This document shows positions 9,613-18,111 of a DNA stretch of 64,000 nt, piece after piece. The stretch is from Yoonia vestfoldensis DSM 16212. Lineage in GTDB: Bacteria; Pseudomonadota; Alphaproteobacteria; Rhodobacterales; Rhodobacteraceae. The translations under genes were made by a program, and so were the position numbers. How positions within the stretch are numbered: position 1 is the first letter of the stretch; every line of letters begins with the position of its first letter. The stretch spans positions 62,001 to 126,000 of the forward strand of contig NZ_KB907980.1 in NCBI RefSeq assembly GCF_000382265.1. The letters run 5' to 3'. The notes below the pieces were generated by a model. That model made no database searches, was not told the origin of the DNA, and saw nothing but the letters and a program-made list of their open reading frames with translations.

Positions 9613-10878
9613 TTACTGGATCGCGTCCCAGGATGCCTGAATGCGTGCGGCCACTTCGGCTGCATCGGCACCACCGGCATAATCGACCATGCCGGTCCAG
9701 AACGAGCCCGCGCCGACAGCGCCCGGCATCAGGTCGGATGCGTCAAAGCGGAACGTGGTCGCGCCCAACAAGATGTCGTTCATGTTGGCCAGTGTCGGAT
9801 CACCGAAGGCGGCATTGTCCACGCCGGTGTGCGGTGTCAGGAAGCCGCCCAGCCCCATCCAGATCTCGTGCGCCTCGGGTGTCTTGAGGAACTCTATCAG
9901 GTCATTGGCCGCGTCATTGGGGTTGGTGATCGCCCAGAGCGTGCCGGCACCCAGAACGGGCGAGCCCAGGTCTTCTGCTTCATACGCGGGGAAGTAGAAG
10001 AAATCGGCATCCGCGCCCACTTCTGTCCCTTCAGGGAAGAAGGCGGGAATGAACGACGCCTGACGGTGCATGTAGCATTGCGGCGGGCTGTCGAACAGGC
10101 CACGTGGGCTGTCGCGGAAATCGGTCGTTGCGACCGCACCGGCACCACCGGCGACAAAGGCATCGTTGCGGGCAAAGAGGCCGAATTGTTCGATCGCGTT
10201 CACGACTTCTGGCGCGTCAAACGGCAGTTCGTTGCTGACCCATGCGTCATAGACTTCGGGAGGCTGGGTGCGCAGCATCATATCCTCGACCCAGTCGGTC
10301 GCTGGCCAGCCCGTTGCACCGCCCGACCCCAGACCGATGCACCAGGGCGTGCCGCCGTCCGCGACGATCTGTTCGGACAAGGCGATCAACTCTTCCATGG
10401 TTTCGGGGATTTCATAACCCGCGTCTTCGAAGTTTTCCGGGTTGTACCAGACCAGCGATTTCACATCGACCTTGTAGAAGAAACCGTAAAGTGCGGGGTT
10501 GCCCTCGGGACCGTTGTAAGTGCCCAGATCGACCCATGACTGGCCCGCTGCATAGTTTTCCAGCAACCAATCGCCTGTGCCTTCGGGCAGCGGCGTCAGG
10601 AAACCACGGCGCGCCATATCGGCAGCCAGACCTGGCTGCGGAAACACGGAGACGTTCGGGGCAGAGCCTGCTTCGGCGTCGATCACGATCTGCTGTTCAA
10701 AGCTGTCGGAGCCGGTGTAACGCACGTCATGGCCGGTGGCTTCGGCGAAGGCGGCAAGCACCTGTTCGACATTGGCCTGATCCGGGCCAAGCCAGGGGCC
10801 GAAAACAGTGATCTGCTCGGCTTGCGCCGCACTGGCCAAGGCAACCGCTGCCACGCTGGCATACAGTTTAAATTTCAT
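9613..10878 (-). CDS. aglE: Alpha-glucoside ABC transporter substrate-binding protein
   Basis: This 421-residue periplasmic solute-binding protein starts MKFKLYASVAAVALASAAQA, a clear Sec signal peptide with an AxA cleavage site. The mature part begins with ITVFGPWLGPDQANVEQVL, the usual beta-strand start of cluster B sugar-binding proteins. Downstream segments such as GYEIPETMEELIALSEQ, AITNPNDAANDLIEFL and FWTGMVDYAGGADA fit the family. The ATG at 10878 is preceded by GGGAGG at seven bases; an in-frame start 15 bases upstream lacks this and would spoil the signal peptide. It is the first gene of the agl operon, and a perfect LacI-type palindrome lies about 95 bases upstream. Confidence 0.93.
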   Translation of the reverse strand: MKFKLYASVAAVALASAAQAEQITVFGPWLGPDQANVEQVLAAFAEATGHDVRYTGSDSFEQQIVIDAEAGSAPNVSVFPQPGLAADMARRGFLTPLPEGTGDWLLENYAAGQSWVDLGTYNGPEGNPALYGFFYKVDVKSLVWYNPENFEDAGYEIPETMEELIALSEQIVADGGTPWCIGLGSGGATGWPATDWVEDMMLRTQPPEVYDAWVSNELPFDAPEVVNAIEQFGLFARNDAFVAGGAGAVATTDFRDSPRGLFDSPPQCYMHRQASFIPAFFPEGTEVGADADFFYFPAYEAEDLGSPVLGAGTLWAITNPNDAANDLIEFLKTPEAHEIWMGLGGFLTPHTGVDNAAFGDPTLANMNDILLGATTFRFDASDLMPGAVGAGSFWTGMVDYAGGADAAEVAARIQASWDAIQ

Positions 10879-10972
10879 AGGTATTCCTCCCAATCACGCA
10901 AGTTTGGCGTGTACGTTAATTGGCATCCGCTGTGCCGGTCGTGTCATCTCTTCCGCGCTGTGGAATCGCAAT

Positions 10973-10988
10973 TCCAAAGCGCTTTGGA
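10973..10988. promoter_or_regulatory. LacI-family operator, perfect palindrome
   Basis: TCCAAAGCGCTTTGGA is a perfect 16-bp palindrome with the central CG typical of LacI/GalR operators. It lies in the gap between aglE and aglR, about 95 bases from the aglE start. A TTGACA hexamer on the minus strand at 11024-11019 could be the -35 element, placing the operator just downstream of the promoter. AglR is the obvious ligand-responsive repressor (inference). Confidence 0.72.
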
Positions 10989-11134
10989 TGCAACTACAGT
11001 CAATCAAGGTTTCGCTCTTGTCAATAACGCTGTCATTTTAGAAAAAATGACTTGGATTTAGGCAGATGCAGCGTTACTGAAACGATTACGGCTGGTGCGG
11101 CAAAAGAATGTCTTGCATAAATCGTTCTGCTGAT

Positions 11135-11150
11135 TTGATAGCGCTTTGGA
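11135..11150. promoter_or_regulatory. Second, imperfect AglR-type operator before aglR
   Basis: TTGATAGCGCTTTGGA matches the perfect palindrome at 10973-10988 in 13 of 16 positions, with one half-site (GCGCTTTGGA) intact. It ends 13 bases before the aglR ATG and overlaps a possible TTG start at 11146. Autoregulation of aglR, or looping with the first site about 160 bp away, would be expected. Confidence 0.6.
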
Positions 11151-11163
11151 AGATGTCGGGCTT

Positions 11164-12195
11164 ATGAACCTCAAACAACTCTCGCAAAAGCTGGGTCTGA
11201 GCCAAACCACGGTCAGCCGCGCGCTGAACGGCTACCCCGAAGTGAACGAAGCGACGCGGCTGCGTGTCGAACGCGCGGCGGCCCAGTATCATTACCGCCC
11301 CAGCACCCGCGCCAAAGGCCTCGCGACAGGCAAGGCGCTTGCCATCGGCCATGTCATTCCGATTTCAAGCAAACATGAAATGGTCAATCCGGTCTTCGGC
11401 GATTTCATTGCCGGTGCCGGCGACACCTATGCGCGTCATGGGTATGAAATGATTCTCTGTACTGCCGACGACGCCCAAGAAGAACAGGTCTATCGCGGCT
11501 TAAAGGCGCGGCGTGCCGTCGATGGGGTCGTGGTGCATGGTCCAAGGCTAGACGACAGCCGGATCAGGCTCTTGCATGAAATCGGCCTGCCTTTCGTCGT
11601 CCATGGCCGGTCATCGGGTGCCACCCTGCCCTATGCCTGGCTTGACGTGAACAACCGGCACGCGTTCCAACGGGCGACCGATTTTCTGCTTGATCTGGGG
11701 CATACACGGATCGGGCTGATCAACGGCATGGAATTCATGGATTTCGCCCATCGCCGGCGCGACGGCTATACGATCGCCCTGCTTGGACGCGGTATTCCGA
11801 TTGACCCCGCAATCATGCGGTCCAGCGAGATGACCGAAGTCTTTGGCTATCAGTCAACCCGCGACATGCTCACGCTCGACAACCCGCCGACGGCCCTGCT
11901 CTGTGCCTCGCTGATTTCCGCGCTGGGGGCGCGGCGTGCCGTCGAAGAGGCGGGACTGGTCATGGGGCGCGATGTGTCGATCATCACGCATGACGATGAT
12001 CTGTCCTATCTCAAGAACGGCGATGACATCCCGATTTTCACCGCCACGCGGTCCTCGGTGCGCGCGGCGGGCGCACGGCTTGCGGAAATCCTGCTTGCGG
12101 CAGTCGCGGACCCAGATCTGGCGCACCAGAACGTGCTTCTCGAAGCTGAATTGATGGTCGGCCGATCGACCGGACCCGCCCCCAGAAAGGACTGA
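11164..12195 (+). CDS. aglR: LacI-family repressor of the alpha-glucoside locus
   Basis: This 343-residue regulator has an N-terminal helix-turn-helix, MNLKQLSQKLGLSQTTVSRA, then the hinge segment and YHYRPSTRAKGLATGK. A periplasmic-binding-protein-like effector domain follows, with FGDFIAGAGDTYARHGYEM, LLDLGHTRIGLINGMEF and the C-terminal SIITHDDD. The ATG at 11164 gives the canonical LacI N-terminus; a TTG six codons earlier is possible but lies in the operator. It is divergent from aglE and directly followed by bglA (one base between them) and glk. It probably represses aglEFGAK, and perhaps its own operon, until an alpha-glucoside binds. Confidence 0.9.
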   Translation: MNLKQLSQKLGLSQTTVSRALNGYPEVNEATRLRVERAAAQYHYRPSTRAKGLATGKALAIGHVIPISSKHEMVNPVFGDFIAGAGDTYARHGYEMILCTADDAQEEQVYRGLKARRAVDGVVVHGPRLDDSRIRLLHEIGLPFVVHGRSSGATLPYAWLDVNNRHAFQRATDFLLDLGHTRIGLINGMEFMDFAHRRRDGYTIALLGRGIPIDPAIMRSSEMTEVFGYQSTRDMLTLDNPPTALLCASLISALGARRAVEEAGLVMGRDVSIITHDDDLSYLKNGDDIPIFTATRSSVRAAGARLAEILLAAVADPDLAHQNVLLEAELMVGRSTGPAPRKD

Positions 12196-12196
12196 G

Positions 12197-13519
12197 ATGA
12201 ATTTCAAACGCAGCGATTTTCCGGACGGTTTCCTGTTCGGGGCCGCCACGGCCGCCTATCAGATCGAAGGGCACCAATTCGGCGGCGCAGGTCCCACCCA
12301 TTGGGACACATTCGCGGCCACCCCCGGCAATGTCGTGCGCGCCGAAAACGGGGCCTTGGCCTGCGACCATTACCACCGCTTTGCCGAAGACCTTGACCTG
12401 CTGCGCGATGCGGGCATGGATGCTTACCGCTTTTCGACATCCTGGGCGCGGGTGATGCCCGACGGGCGGACGGTGAACACGCAAGGCCTCGATTTCTACG
12501 ACCGCCTTGTGGATGCGATGCTCGAACGCGGGCTGAAGCCGTTCCAGACGCTGTACCACTGGGAATTGCCGTCCGCGCTGGCCGACAAAGGCGGCTGGAC
12601 CAACCGCGATACCTGTACCGCCTTTGCCGATTTCATCGATGTGATCACCGACCGGATCGGTGACCGTGTCCATGCCATCGCCACAATCAACGAACCCTGG
12701 TGCGTGGCCTACCTGGCACATTTTCTTGGCCATCATGCGCCTGGCCTGCGCGACATTCGCGCGACGGCCCGCGCGATGCATCATATCAACGTCGCCCATG
12801 GCATGGCGATGACACGGCTGCGCGCCAAGGGGATGCAGAACTGCGGTGTCGTCCTGAATTTCGACCATACCGCGCCGCTGGACAACAGCATAGGTGCGGC
12901 AAAGGCCGTCGCCACTTGGGACGCGATCATGAACCGCTGGTTCATCGAGGCCATCGCCAAAGGCACCTACCCCGCCCCGGCGCTGGACGGTTTCGCCGCG
13001 CATATGCCTGCCGGCTGGCAGAATGACATGGCCGAAATCAGCCAAAAGATCGATTTTCTTGGCGTCAATTATTACACCCGCCATCAGGTGATGACGGATG
13101 ACACGCAACCCTGGCCGCATCTGGCGTCGCGCGAAGGTCCGGGGCCCAAGACCCAGATGGGCTGGGAGATTTACCCCGACGGGCTGCAATCCTTCCTGAC
13201 GCGGCTTGCGGATGATTACGTAGGCGACCTGCCGCTGTTCGTGACCGAAAACGGCATGGCTTGGGACGATCACGTTGAAAACGGCGCGGTTTATGACCCT
13301 GAACGCACCGCCTTTGTGTCCGATCACATCCATGCAACGCAGCGCGCAATCGCGGCAGGTGCGAATGTCCAGGGCTTCTTTTATTGGTCCCTTCTGGACA
13401 ATTATGAATGGGCTTTTGGCTATGAAAAGCGGTTCGGGATGGTCCATGTCGACTTCGACACCTTGAAGCGGACGCCGAAAGCGTCTTATCACGCGTTCAA
13501 ATCCGCCATCGCGCGCTAG
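12197..13519 (+). CDS. bglA: Beta-glucosidase, GH1
   Basis: This 440-residue family 1 glycosidase starts with FPDGFLFGAATAAYQIEG, the GH1 N-terminal signature. The acid/base is in ATINEPW (E166) and the nucleophile in LFVTENGMAWDD (E351). HWELPSALADKGGW and the C-terminal GFFYWSLLDNYEWAFGY are also diagnostic. There is no signal peptide, so it acts on imported beta-glucosides in the cytoplasm. AGAAAGGA at 12184-12191 serves as the ribosome binding site inside the end of aglR, giving tight coupling. Its presence in an otherwise alpha-glucoside locus suggests that the importer also brings in beta-linked disaccharides, which is an inference. Confidence 0.93.
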   Translation: MNFKRSDFPDGFLFGAATAAYQIEGHQFGGAGPTHWDTFAATPGNVVRAENGALACDHYHRFAEDLDLLRDAGMDAYRFSTSWARVMPDGRTVNTQGLDFYDRLVDAMLERGLKPFQTLYHWELPSALADKGGWTNRDTCTAFADFIDVITDRIGDRVHAIATINEPWCVAYLAHFLGHHAPGLRDIRATARAMHHINVAHGMAMTRLRAKGMQNCGVVLNFDHTAPLDNSIGAAKAVATWDAIMNRWFIEAIAKGTYPAPALDGFAAHMPAGWQNDMAEISQKIDFLGVNYYTRHQVMTDDTQPWPHLASREGPGPKTQMGWEIYPDGLQSFLTRLADDYVGDLPLFVTENGMAWDDHVENGAVYDPERTAFVSDHIHATQRAIAAGANVQGFFYWSLLDNYEWAFGYEKRFGMVHVDFDTLKRTPKASYHAFKSAIAR

Positions 13520-13527
13520 GAAGTTTC

Positions 13528-14529
13528 ATGTCCCACCCCGCAAACAGCTATGCCCTTGTCGCCGATATCGGTGGCACGAATACGCGTGTCGCCTTGGCCG
13601 ATGGGCGCAGGATCATCGAGACGACGATCAGGCGCTATGCGAATGCGGATTTTCCGGGGCTCGAATCGGTGTTGCGCCGCTATATCGCGGATGAAGGCGG
13701 GGTCGATCCTGTCGCCGCCTGCGTCGCGGTGGCGGGCCCTGTGCGCGACGGGCGCGCGACGATGACCAACCTCGACTGGACCATCGACAAGACAACGCTG
13801 GCCCGCGCAACCAAGGCCGAAACCGTCGCCATCCTGAATGATCTGCAGGCGCAGGGCCACGCGCTGGGGCATCTGGACGAGGCAAAGATCCGCACGATCC
13901 TGCCCGCACCTGCCGCCTCGCCACAGGCCGCAAGGCTGGTGATCGGGGTCGGCACGGGGTTCAACGCGGCGCCGGTTTTCGATTTGCCTGGTGGCCGGAT
14001 CGTCACGCCCTCCGAAAGCGGGCACGCCAACCTGCCGATCCGCAACGAGATGGAATTGCGCCTGTGCCAGTTCGTATCGACCGCCCACGGGTTTCCCGCA
14101 GTCGAGGATGTGCTGTCCGGCCGCGGACTGGAACGGGCCTATGCCTTTCTTGGCACCGAAGCGGGCGACCCGCGCGAGGCAGCGGCGCAGGATATCATGG
14201 CGGCCTGCGCAGACGGCACCGATGCCCGCGCGGTCGATGCGGCGCGGCTTTTCACCCGCATTCTGGGGACGGTCTGCGGCAATCTATCTTTGATCCAGCT
14301 GCCCTTTGGCGGGGTCTATCTGGCCGGTGGTGTCGCGCGGGCCTTTGCCCCGCATCTGACGCGCTTTGGTTTTGCCGAAGCGTTTCGCGACAAGGGCCGT
14401 TTTGCCGGTTTCATGAGCAATTTCGCCGTGCATGTGATCGAGGATGACTATGCCGCATTGACGGGATCGGCCGCGCATCTCGTCGCGCTGGACGCGCCCC
14501 AATCACGCGCCGCGTCACACGAAAGCTAG
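13528..14529 (+). CDS. glk: Glucokinase
   Basis: This 333-residue glucokinase of the PF02685 type (not ROK) has the ATP phosphate motif LVADIGGTNTRVALAD at the N-terminus, followed by ACVAVAGPV, the catalytic-region LNDLQAQGHALG, GVGTGFNAAPV and ESGHANLP. It phosphorylates glucose released by AglA and BglA to glucose 6-phosphate, feeding the zwf-pgl-pgi genes in this window. It follows bglA by 8 bases. Its stop codon overlaps the stop of the convergent cckA (CTAG at 14526-14529), with no room for a terminator between them. Confidence 0.93.
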   Translation: MSHPANSYALVADIGGTNTRVALADGRRIIETTIRRYANADFPGLESVLRRYIADEGGVDPVAACVAVAGPVRDGRATMTNLDWTIDKTTLARATKAETVAILNDLQAQGHALGHLDEAKIRTILPAPAASPQAARLVIGVGTGFNAAPVFDLPGGRIVTPSESGHANLPIRNEMELRLCQFVSTAHGFPAVEDVLSGRGLERAYAFLGTEAGDPREAAAQDIMAACADGTDARAVDAARLFTRILGTVCGNLSLIQLPFGGVYLAGGVARAFAPHLTRFGFAEAFRDKGRFAGFMSNFAVHVIEDDYAALTGSAAHLVALDAPQSRAASHES

Positions 14530-16856
14530 GCTGACACGGCTTCGGCAAGCTGACCTTGGACGGTCTGGGTCAGCGCGTTCAGCGAAAACGGTTTGGGCAG
14601 GAAGATCGCGTTGGGGATCTGCGACTGGCCATCGCTGAACGCATCCTCGGCGTAGCCCGAAATGAACACCACCTTGGTATCCGGGCGGGCCTGTAGCGCC
14701 TGGCGGACCCATGTCGGCCCATCCAGTCCAGGCATGATGACATCGGTGACGAACAGATCGACATGCAGCGCCGGGTCCTCGAGCATCGACAACGCCGCTT
14801 CGGCGCAATCGGCCTCCAGCACGCTATAGCCGCGCAGGCGTAACGCACGTGAAGCGAAGGCACGCACCGGGGCTTCATCCTCGACCAAAAGCACCACGCC
14901 GGTGACAGGCGCGCCGACAGGTTCGCGGCGGGCCGGTTCGACCACGACCGGTGGCGCGACCGGACGGTCGTGGCCGGGGAAAAGCAATGTGAATTCGGTC
15001 CCTTGCCCGATTTCGCTGTCGGCGAAAATATACCCCCCCGTCTGTTTCACGATCCCGTAGGCCGTCGAAAGACCAAGCCCCGTTCCCTCTCCGGGGCGTT
15101 TGGTCGTGTAGAAGGGCTCAAATATCTTGGGCAATTTATCCGGGCTGATGCCATGGCCGTGGTCGATCACCTTGACCTTGACGTAATCCCCCGCAGGCAC
15201 CACAGCGCGGTCCTTGACCATCGGTTCGCTCAGCCGCATGTTTTCCGTCACGACACGGATTTCCCCGGCGCCTTTCATGGCATCACGGGCATTCACGATC
15301 AGGTTCATCAACACCTGTTCCAACTGTCGCTTATCCGCCCGGATCGGCAAAAGGGCCGGGTCGTGATCCAATGTCAGCGAGACTTTTTCTCCGACCAGCC
15401 GATTCAGCAGATGCGTCAGGTCCGACAAGGTTTCTCTCAGGTCGATCACCTCTGGTTGGAGCGTCTGTTTGCGCGAAAAGGCAAGCAATTGGCCAACAAG
15501 GCTGGCCGCCCTGTTCGCATTTTGGTGAATCTGGATCAGATCGCTGTAATTCTGGTCGCCCGCGTCATGGCGCAAAAGCAACAGATCGCAATGGCCGGAA
15601 ATCGCCGTCAGCAGATTGTTGAAATCATGCGCAACACCCCCGGCAAGCTGTCCGATCGCCTGCATTTTCTGGCTTTGAACGAATTGTGCTTCGAGCGTTT
15701 TCAGCTCTGTCACGTCATCCAGAACGGCGATCAGATGCGGATCCGACGTGCCGCCTGCCGCGTTCAATGTAACCTGGACAAAGGTATCCTGACTCTGGCC
15801 GCGGCCTTGCAGGAACTGCGGGCTGCGCCCGCTGCGTCCTTCGAAGGCTTCGCGCAGCCAGTCGTTGATCGGACGGCCGAGGCCATCCAGCAGGTCGGTC
15901 AGTTTGAGATTGCGCGTGTCGACGATGCGCAGCAACTGCCGCGATTCGCGGTTCGTGCCCAGTATTTCGCCAGAGGGGGCGATCTTGAGCAGGGGAATCG
16001 GCAAATCCTCGATCGCGTGCCATCCGGCTGTGAAAAACCGTGGCCCGTCCCCGCGCTGGTCGGCAAGCAGATAGACATCGCGCGCGCCGGCCCATCCGTC
16101 GGCAAGCGCCACGATCACGGGCTGCGTGCCTTTGGCGGTCTTGAGCATGTGGCGCTGTCCTGGCGCAAGGGGAAGATCATCGAACAGATCGTCGAGACTG
16201 GCGACCTTGTGCCCGAGCACGGCGCGCAGGGCGGCATTGACGTGCAGCACCGCGTTGTCTGGCCCGAGGGTCACCATCGGCAGGGGCAGATTGTCATGGT
16301 GGCGCGCGGCTGCCACGCCATGTTCGCCCAGGTCATCCATCCGCCACAAACGCAGCCCCGGGCCGATCACGACCACGCTTAACCGGAAATGGCCGCGCCG
16401 CGTGATCACATCCTCTTTGCTGGACCCCGTCAGATGCGCGCCTTGCGACAATCGCTGCAGGAAAGGATGCGGGTTGGCCAGCACGCTTCCGAACAGGTCG
16501 GACAGCCTGCGTCCCACGCAATCGCCGAACCGCTGTGTTGCGGCCTTGTTGGCATAGCGGACCAGCCCCACATTGTCGGTCAGAAAGGCACTGTCGGGAT
16601 CATCCTGCACCAGCCTGACCGCCGTCACGTCGAGCCGCCGGTGACGCCATTCCGCCAAGACGGCCCGACCAGTCAGACCCGTGGCCAGCAGCACCAAGAG
16701 ACTGCCCGCCGTCAGCATCCCGATCCGGGCTGGCAAGGCTGGCGTCCACTGGGCAGCGATCAGGCTGAGCACACCCGCGACAAAAACCCAAGGCACAAGT
16801 GCAAGACCGGGCGCTGCCGATGCGGTTGGCCGCGCGATCGTCGGATGGGCTGCCAC
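14526..16856 (-). CDS. cckA: Cell-cycle hybrid histidine kinase CckA
   Basis: This 776-residue protein has two N-terminal membrane helices (about 17-36 and 45-62), PAS-like sensor regions (about 85-380), and the HisKA H-box GQLAGGVAHDFNNLLTA with phospho-His 410. The HATPase domain follows, with N-box LMNLIVNARDAM, G1 DHGHGISPDKLPKIF and G2 GTGLGLSTAYG. A C-terminal receiver domain has acidic pocket VEDE, phospho-Asp 705 in FVTDVIMPG and a conserved Lys in LPKPF. This architecture and the HDFNNLLT box are those of CckA, which feeds phosphate via ChpT to CtrA. In Rhodobacteraceae that pathway controls motility and gene transfer agent expression. It lies 85 bases downstream of rsmB on the same strand. 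Confidence 0.93.
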   Translation of the reverse strand: MAAHPTIARPTASAAPGLALVPWVFVAGVLSLIAAQWTPALPARIGMLTAGSLLVLLATGLTGRAVLAEWRHRRLDVTAVRLVQDDPDSAFLTDNVGLVRYANKAATQRFGDCVGRRLSDLFGSVLANPHPFLQRLSQGAHLTGSSKEDVITRRGHFRLSVVVIGPGLRLWRMDDLGEHGVAAARHHDNLPLPMVTLGPDNAVLHVNAALRAVLGHKVASLDDLFDDLPLAPGQRHMLKTAKGTQPVIVALADGWAGARDVYLLADQRGDGPRFFTAGWHAIEDLPIPLLKIAPSGEILGTNRESRQLLRIVDTRNLKLTDLLDGLGRPINDWLREAFEGRSGRSPQFLQGRGQSQDTFVQVTLNAAGGTSDPHLIAVLDDVTELKTLEAQFVQSQKMQAIGQLAGGVAHDFNNLLTAISGHCDLLLLRHDAGDQNYSDLIQIHQNANRAASLVGQLLAFSRKQTLQPEVIDLRETLSDLTHLLNRLVGEKVSLTLDHDPALLPIRADKRQLEQVLMNLIVNARDAMKGAGEIRVVTENMRLSEPMVKDRAVVPAGDYVKVKVIDHGHGISPDKLPKIFEPFYTTKRPGEGTGLGLSTAYGIVKQTGGYIFADSEIGQGTEFTLLFPGHDRPVAPPVVVEPARREPVGAPVTGVVLLVEDEAPVRAFASRALRLRGYSVLEADCAEAALSMLEDPALHVDLFVTDVIMPGLDGPTWVRQALQARPDTKVVFISGYAEDAFSDGQSQIPNAIFLPKPFSLNALTQTVQGQLAEAVSA

Positions 16857-16941
16857 TGATCACCTCGCTGCTCGGTCAGCACCGTTCTGACACGGAAAAC
16901 TTAATCTTTCCTTAAAGGGACTAGCACATTCTACGGCACAG

Positions 16942-18111
16942 CTAAAGGTTGTTTCGACGTGTCAGCAGACAGAGAAAAAAACCGTCACCATCGGGACCCG
17001 GCAAGCTTTGGTCGCGCAGCTCGATGGACCAATCGGGGTGGTTTTGCACGAACCGCGCGACAACCGCGTCGTTTTCATCGGCCAGCACCGAACAGGTCGC
17101 ATAGGCCAGCCGCGCTTGCGCGCCCGCCTTGGCGGCGGCCTGTTCGATCACCTCGTCCTGCAGCGCGGTCAGCGCGTGCAGCCGGTCCGGCGTCAACCGC
17201 CATTTTGCGTCGGGGCTGCGGCGCCACGTGCCGCTGCCAGAGCAGGGCGCATCACAAAAAACCACCTGAAACGGCGCATGATCACGCAGTTCTGCGGCGG
17301 TCAAGGTCTGAATACGCACACCCGCCCGCGCGGCCCGATCCGGCAGGTCGGCCATCCGTGCCGGTGCGATGTCATGCGCGACCACCGTTGCATCATGCCG
17401 GTCGGCAAAGGCCAGCGCCTTGCCACCGCCGCCTGCGCAGTAATCCAGCACAAGCGCACCCGGTGCGACCGGCACCAGTTGCACAGCCCGTTGCGACGCC
17501 GCGTCCTGCAATTCGACAAGGCCCGTGGCATAGGCCGTCGCGGTCCTGATCCGGCGGGCATTGTCCAGCACCCGCAGGCAGCCGTCGACCGCTTGGTGCA
17601 GGTCTGCCGTGATCCCGTCCTGCGCGAGTAAAGCGATCGCCGCGGCGGGCGTCGCGCGCCGCTGATTCACACGCAGAAAGACATCCGCACGCGCTTGTTG
17701 CGCCTGTGCGGCCTGCACGGCATCCGCGCCGAGACGCTCCTGCCAAAGAGGCCAGAGCCAGTCCGGCAGGTCGCAGGCGGCGGCGTCGGACAGCGCCGGA
17801 GGCGAGGCAACCACTGCGACCTCCTCTTCGCTCAAAGGATGAGGTGCATGCCCCAACCCATTGAAAACAGGTCCTAGGTCAACGCCGTTACGCTGCAAAA
17901 GCCGCAGCATCAACGCCCGCCCGTCACCATCGCCCAGCGACCGGCGACACCGGAGCACATCAAAGACGTGATCGCGCACGGCGGCGCGATCCTTGGCCCC
18001 GGCAAAGCGGCTGGCGCGCGCCCAGGCGGTCAGCGCCTGTTCGGCAAAGGCCCCGTCCCTGATCTGGTCCAGCACGGTGATAGCGGCCGCAACGCGCGCA
18101 CCGGGGGTCAT
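16942..18111 (-). CDS. rsmB: 16S rRNA (cytosine-C5)-methyltransferase, RsmB-like
   Basis: This 389-residue NOL1/NOP2/Sun protein has an N-terminal NusB-like region (RVAAAITVLDQIRDGAFAEQ), the SAM motif VLDYCAGGGGKALAFADR, motif IV VVFCDAPCSGSGTWRRSPD and motif VI LAYATCSVLADEN. The two cysteines (in DAPCSGSG and ATCS) are the release and catalytic residues of m5C RNA methyltransferases. The open frame continues upstream inside guaB. The ATG at 18111 shares one base with the guaB stop (TGATG) and gives the correct N-terminus, so translation is likely coupled to guaB. Confidence 0.88.
   Translation of the reverse strand: MTPGARVAAAITVLDQIRDGAFAEQALTAWARASRFAGAKDRAAVRDHVFDVLRCRRSLGDGDGRALMLRLLQRNGVDLGPVFNGLGHAPHPLSEEEVAVVASPPALSDAAACDLPDWLWPLWQERLGADAVQAAQAQQARADVFLRVNQRRATPAAAIALLAQDGITADLHQAVDGCLRVLDNARRIRTATAYATGLVELQDAASQRAVQLVPVAPGALVLDYCAGGGGKALAFADRHDATVVAHDIAPARMADLPDRAARAGVRIQTLTAAELRDHAPFQVVFCDAPCSGSGTWRRSPDAKWRLTPDRLHALTALQDEVIEQAAAKAGAQARLAYATCSVLADENDAVVARFVQNHPDWSIELRDQSLPGPDGDGFFLCLLTRRNNL

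Noticed and set aside
12038..13492. Long open frame (484 codons) antisense to bglA
   Set aside because: It mirrors the codons of an unmistakable GH1 gene; its product is rich in Arg, His and Gly with no family motif. Such long antisense frames are usual in G+C-rich genomes.
14970..16382. Long open frame (470 codons) antisense to cckA
   Set aside because: Shadow of cckA; no recognisable domain.
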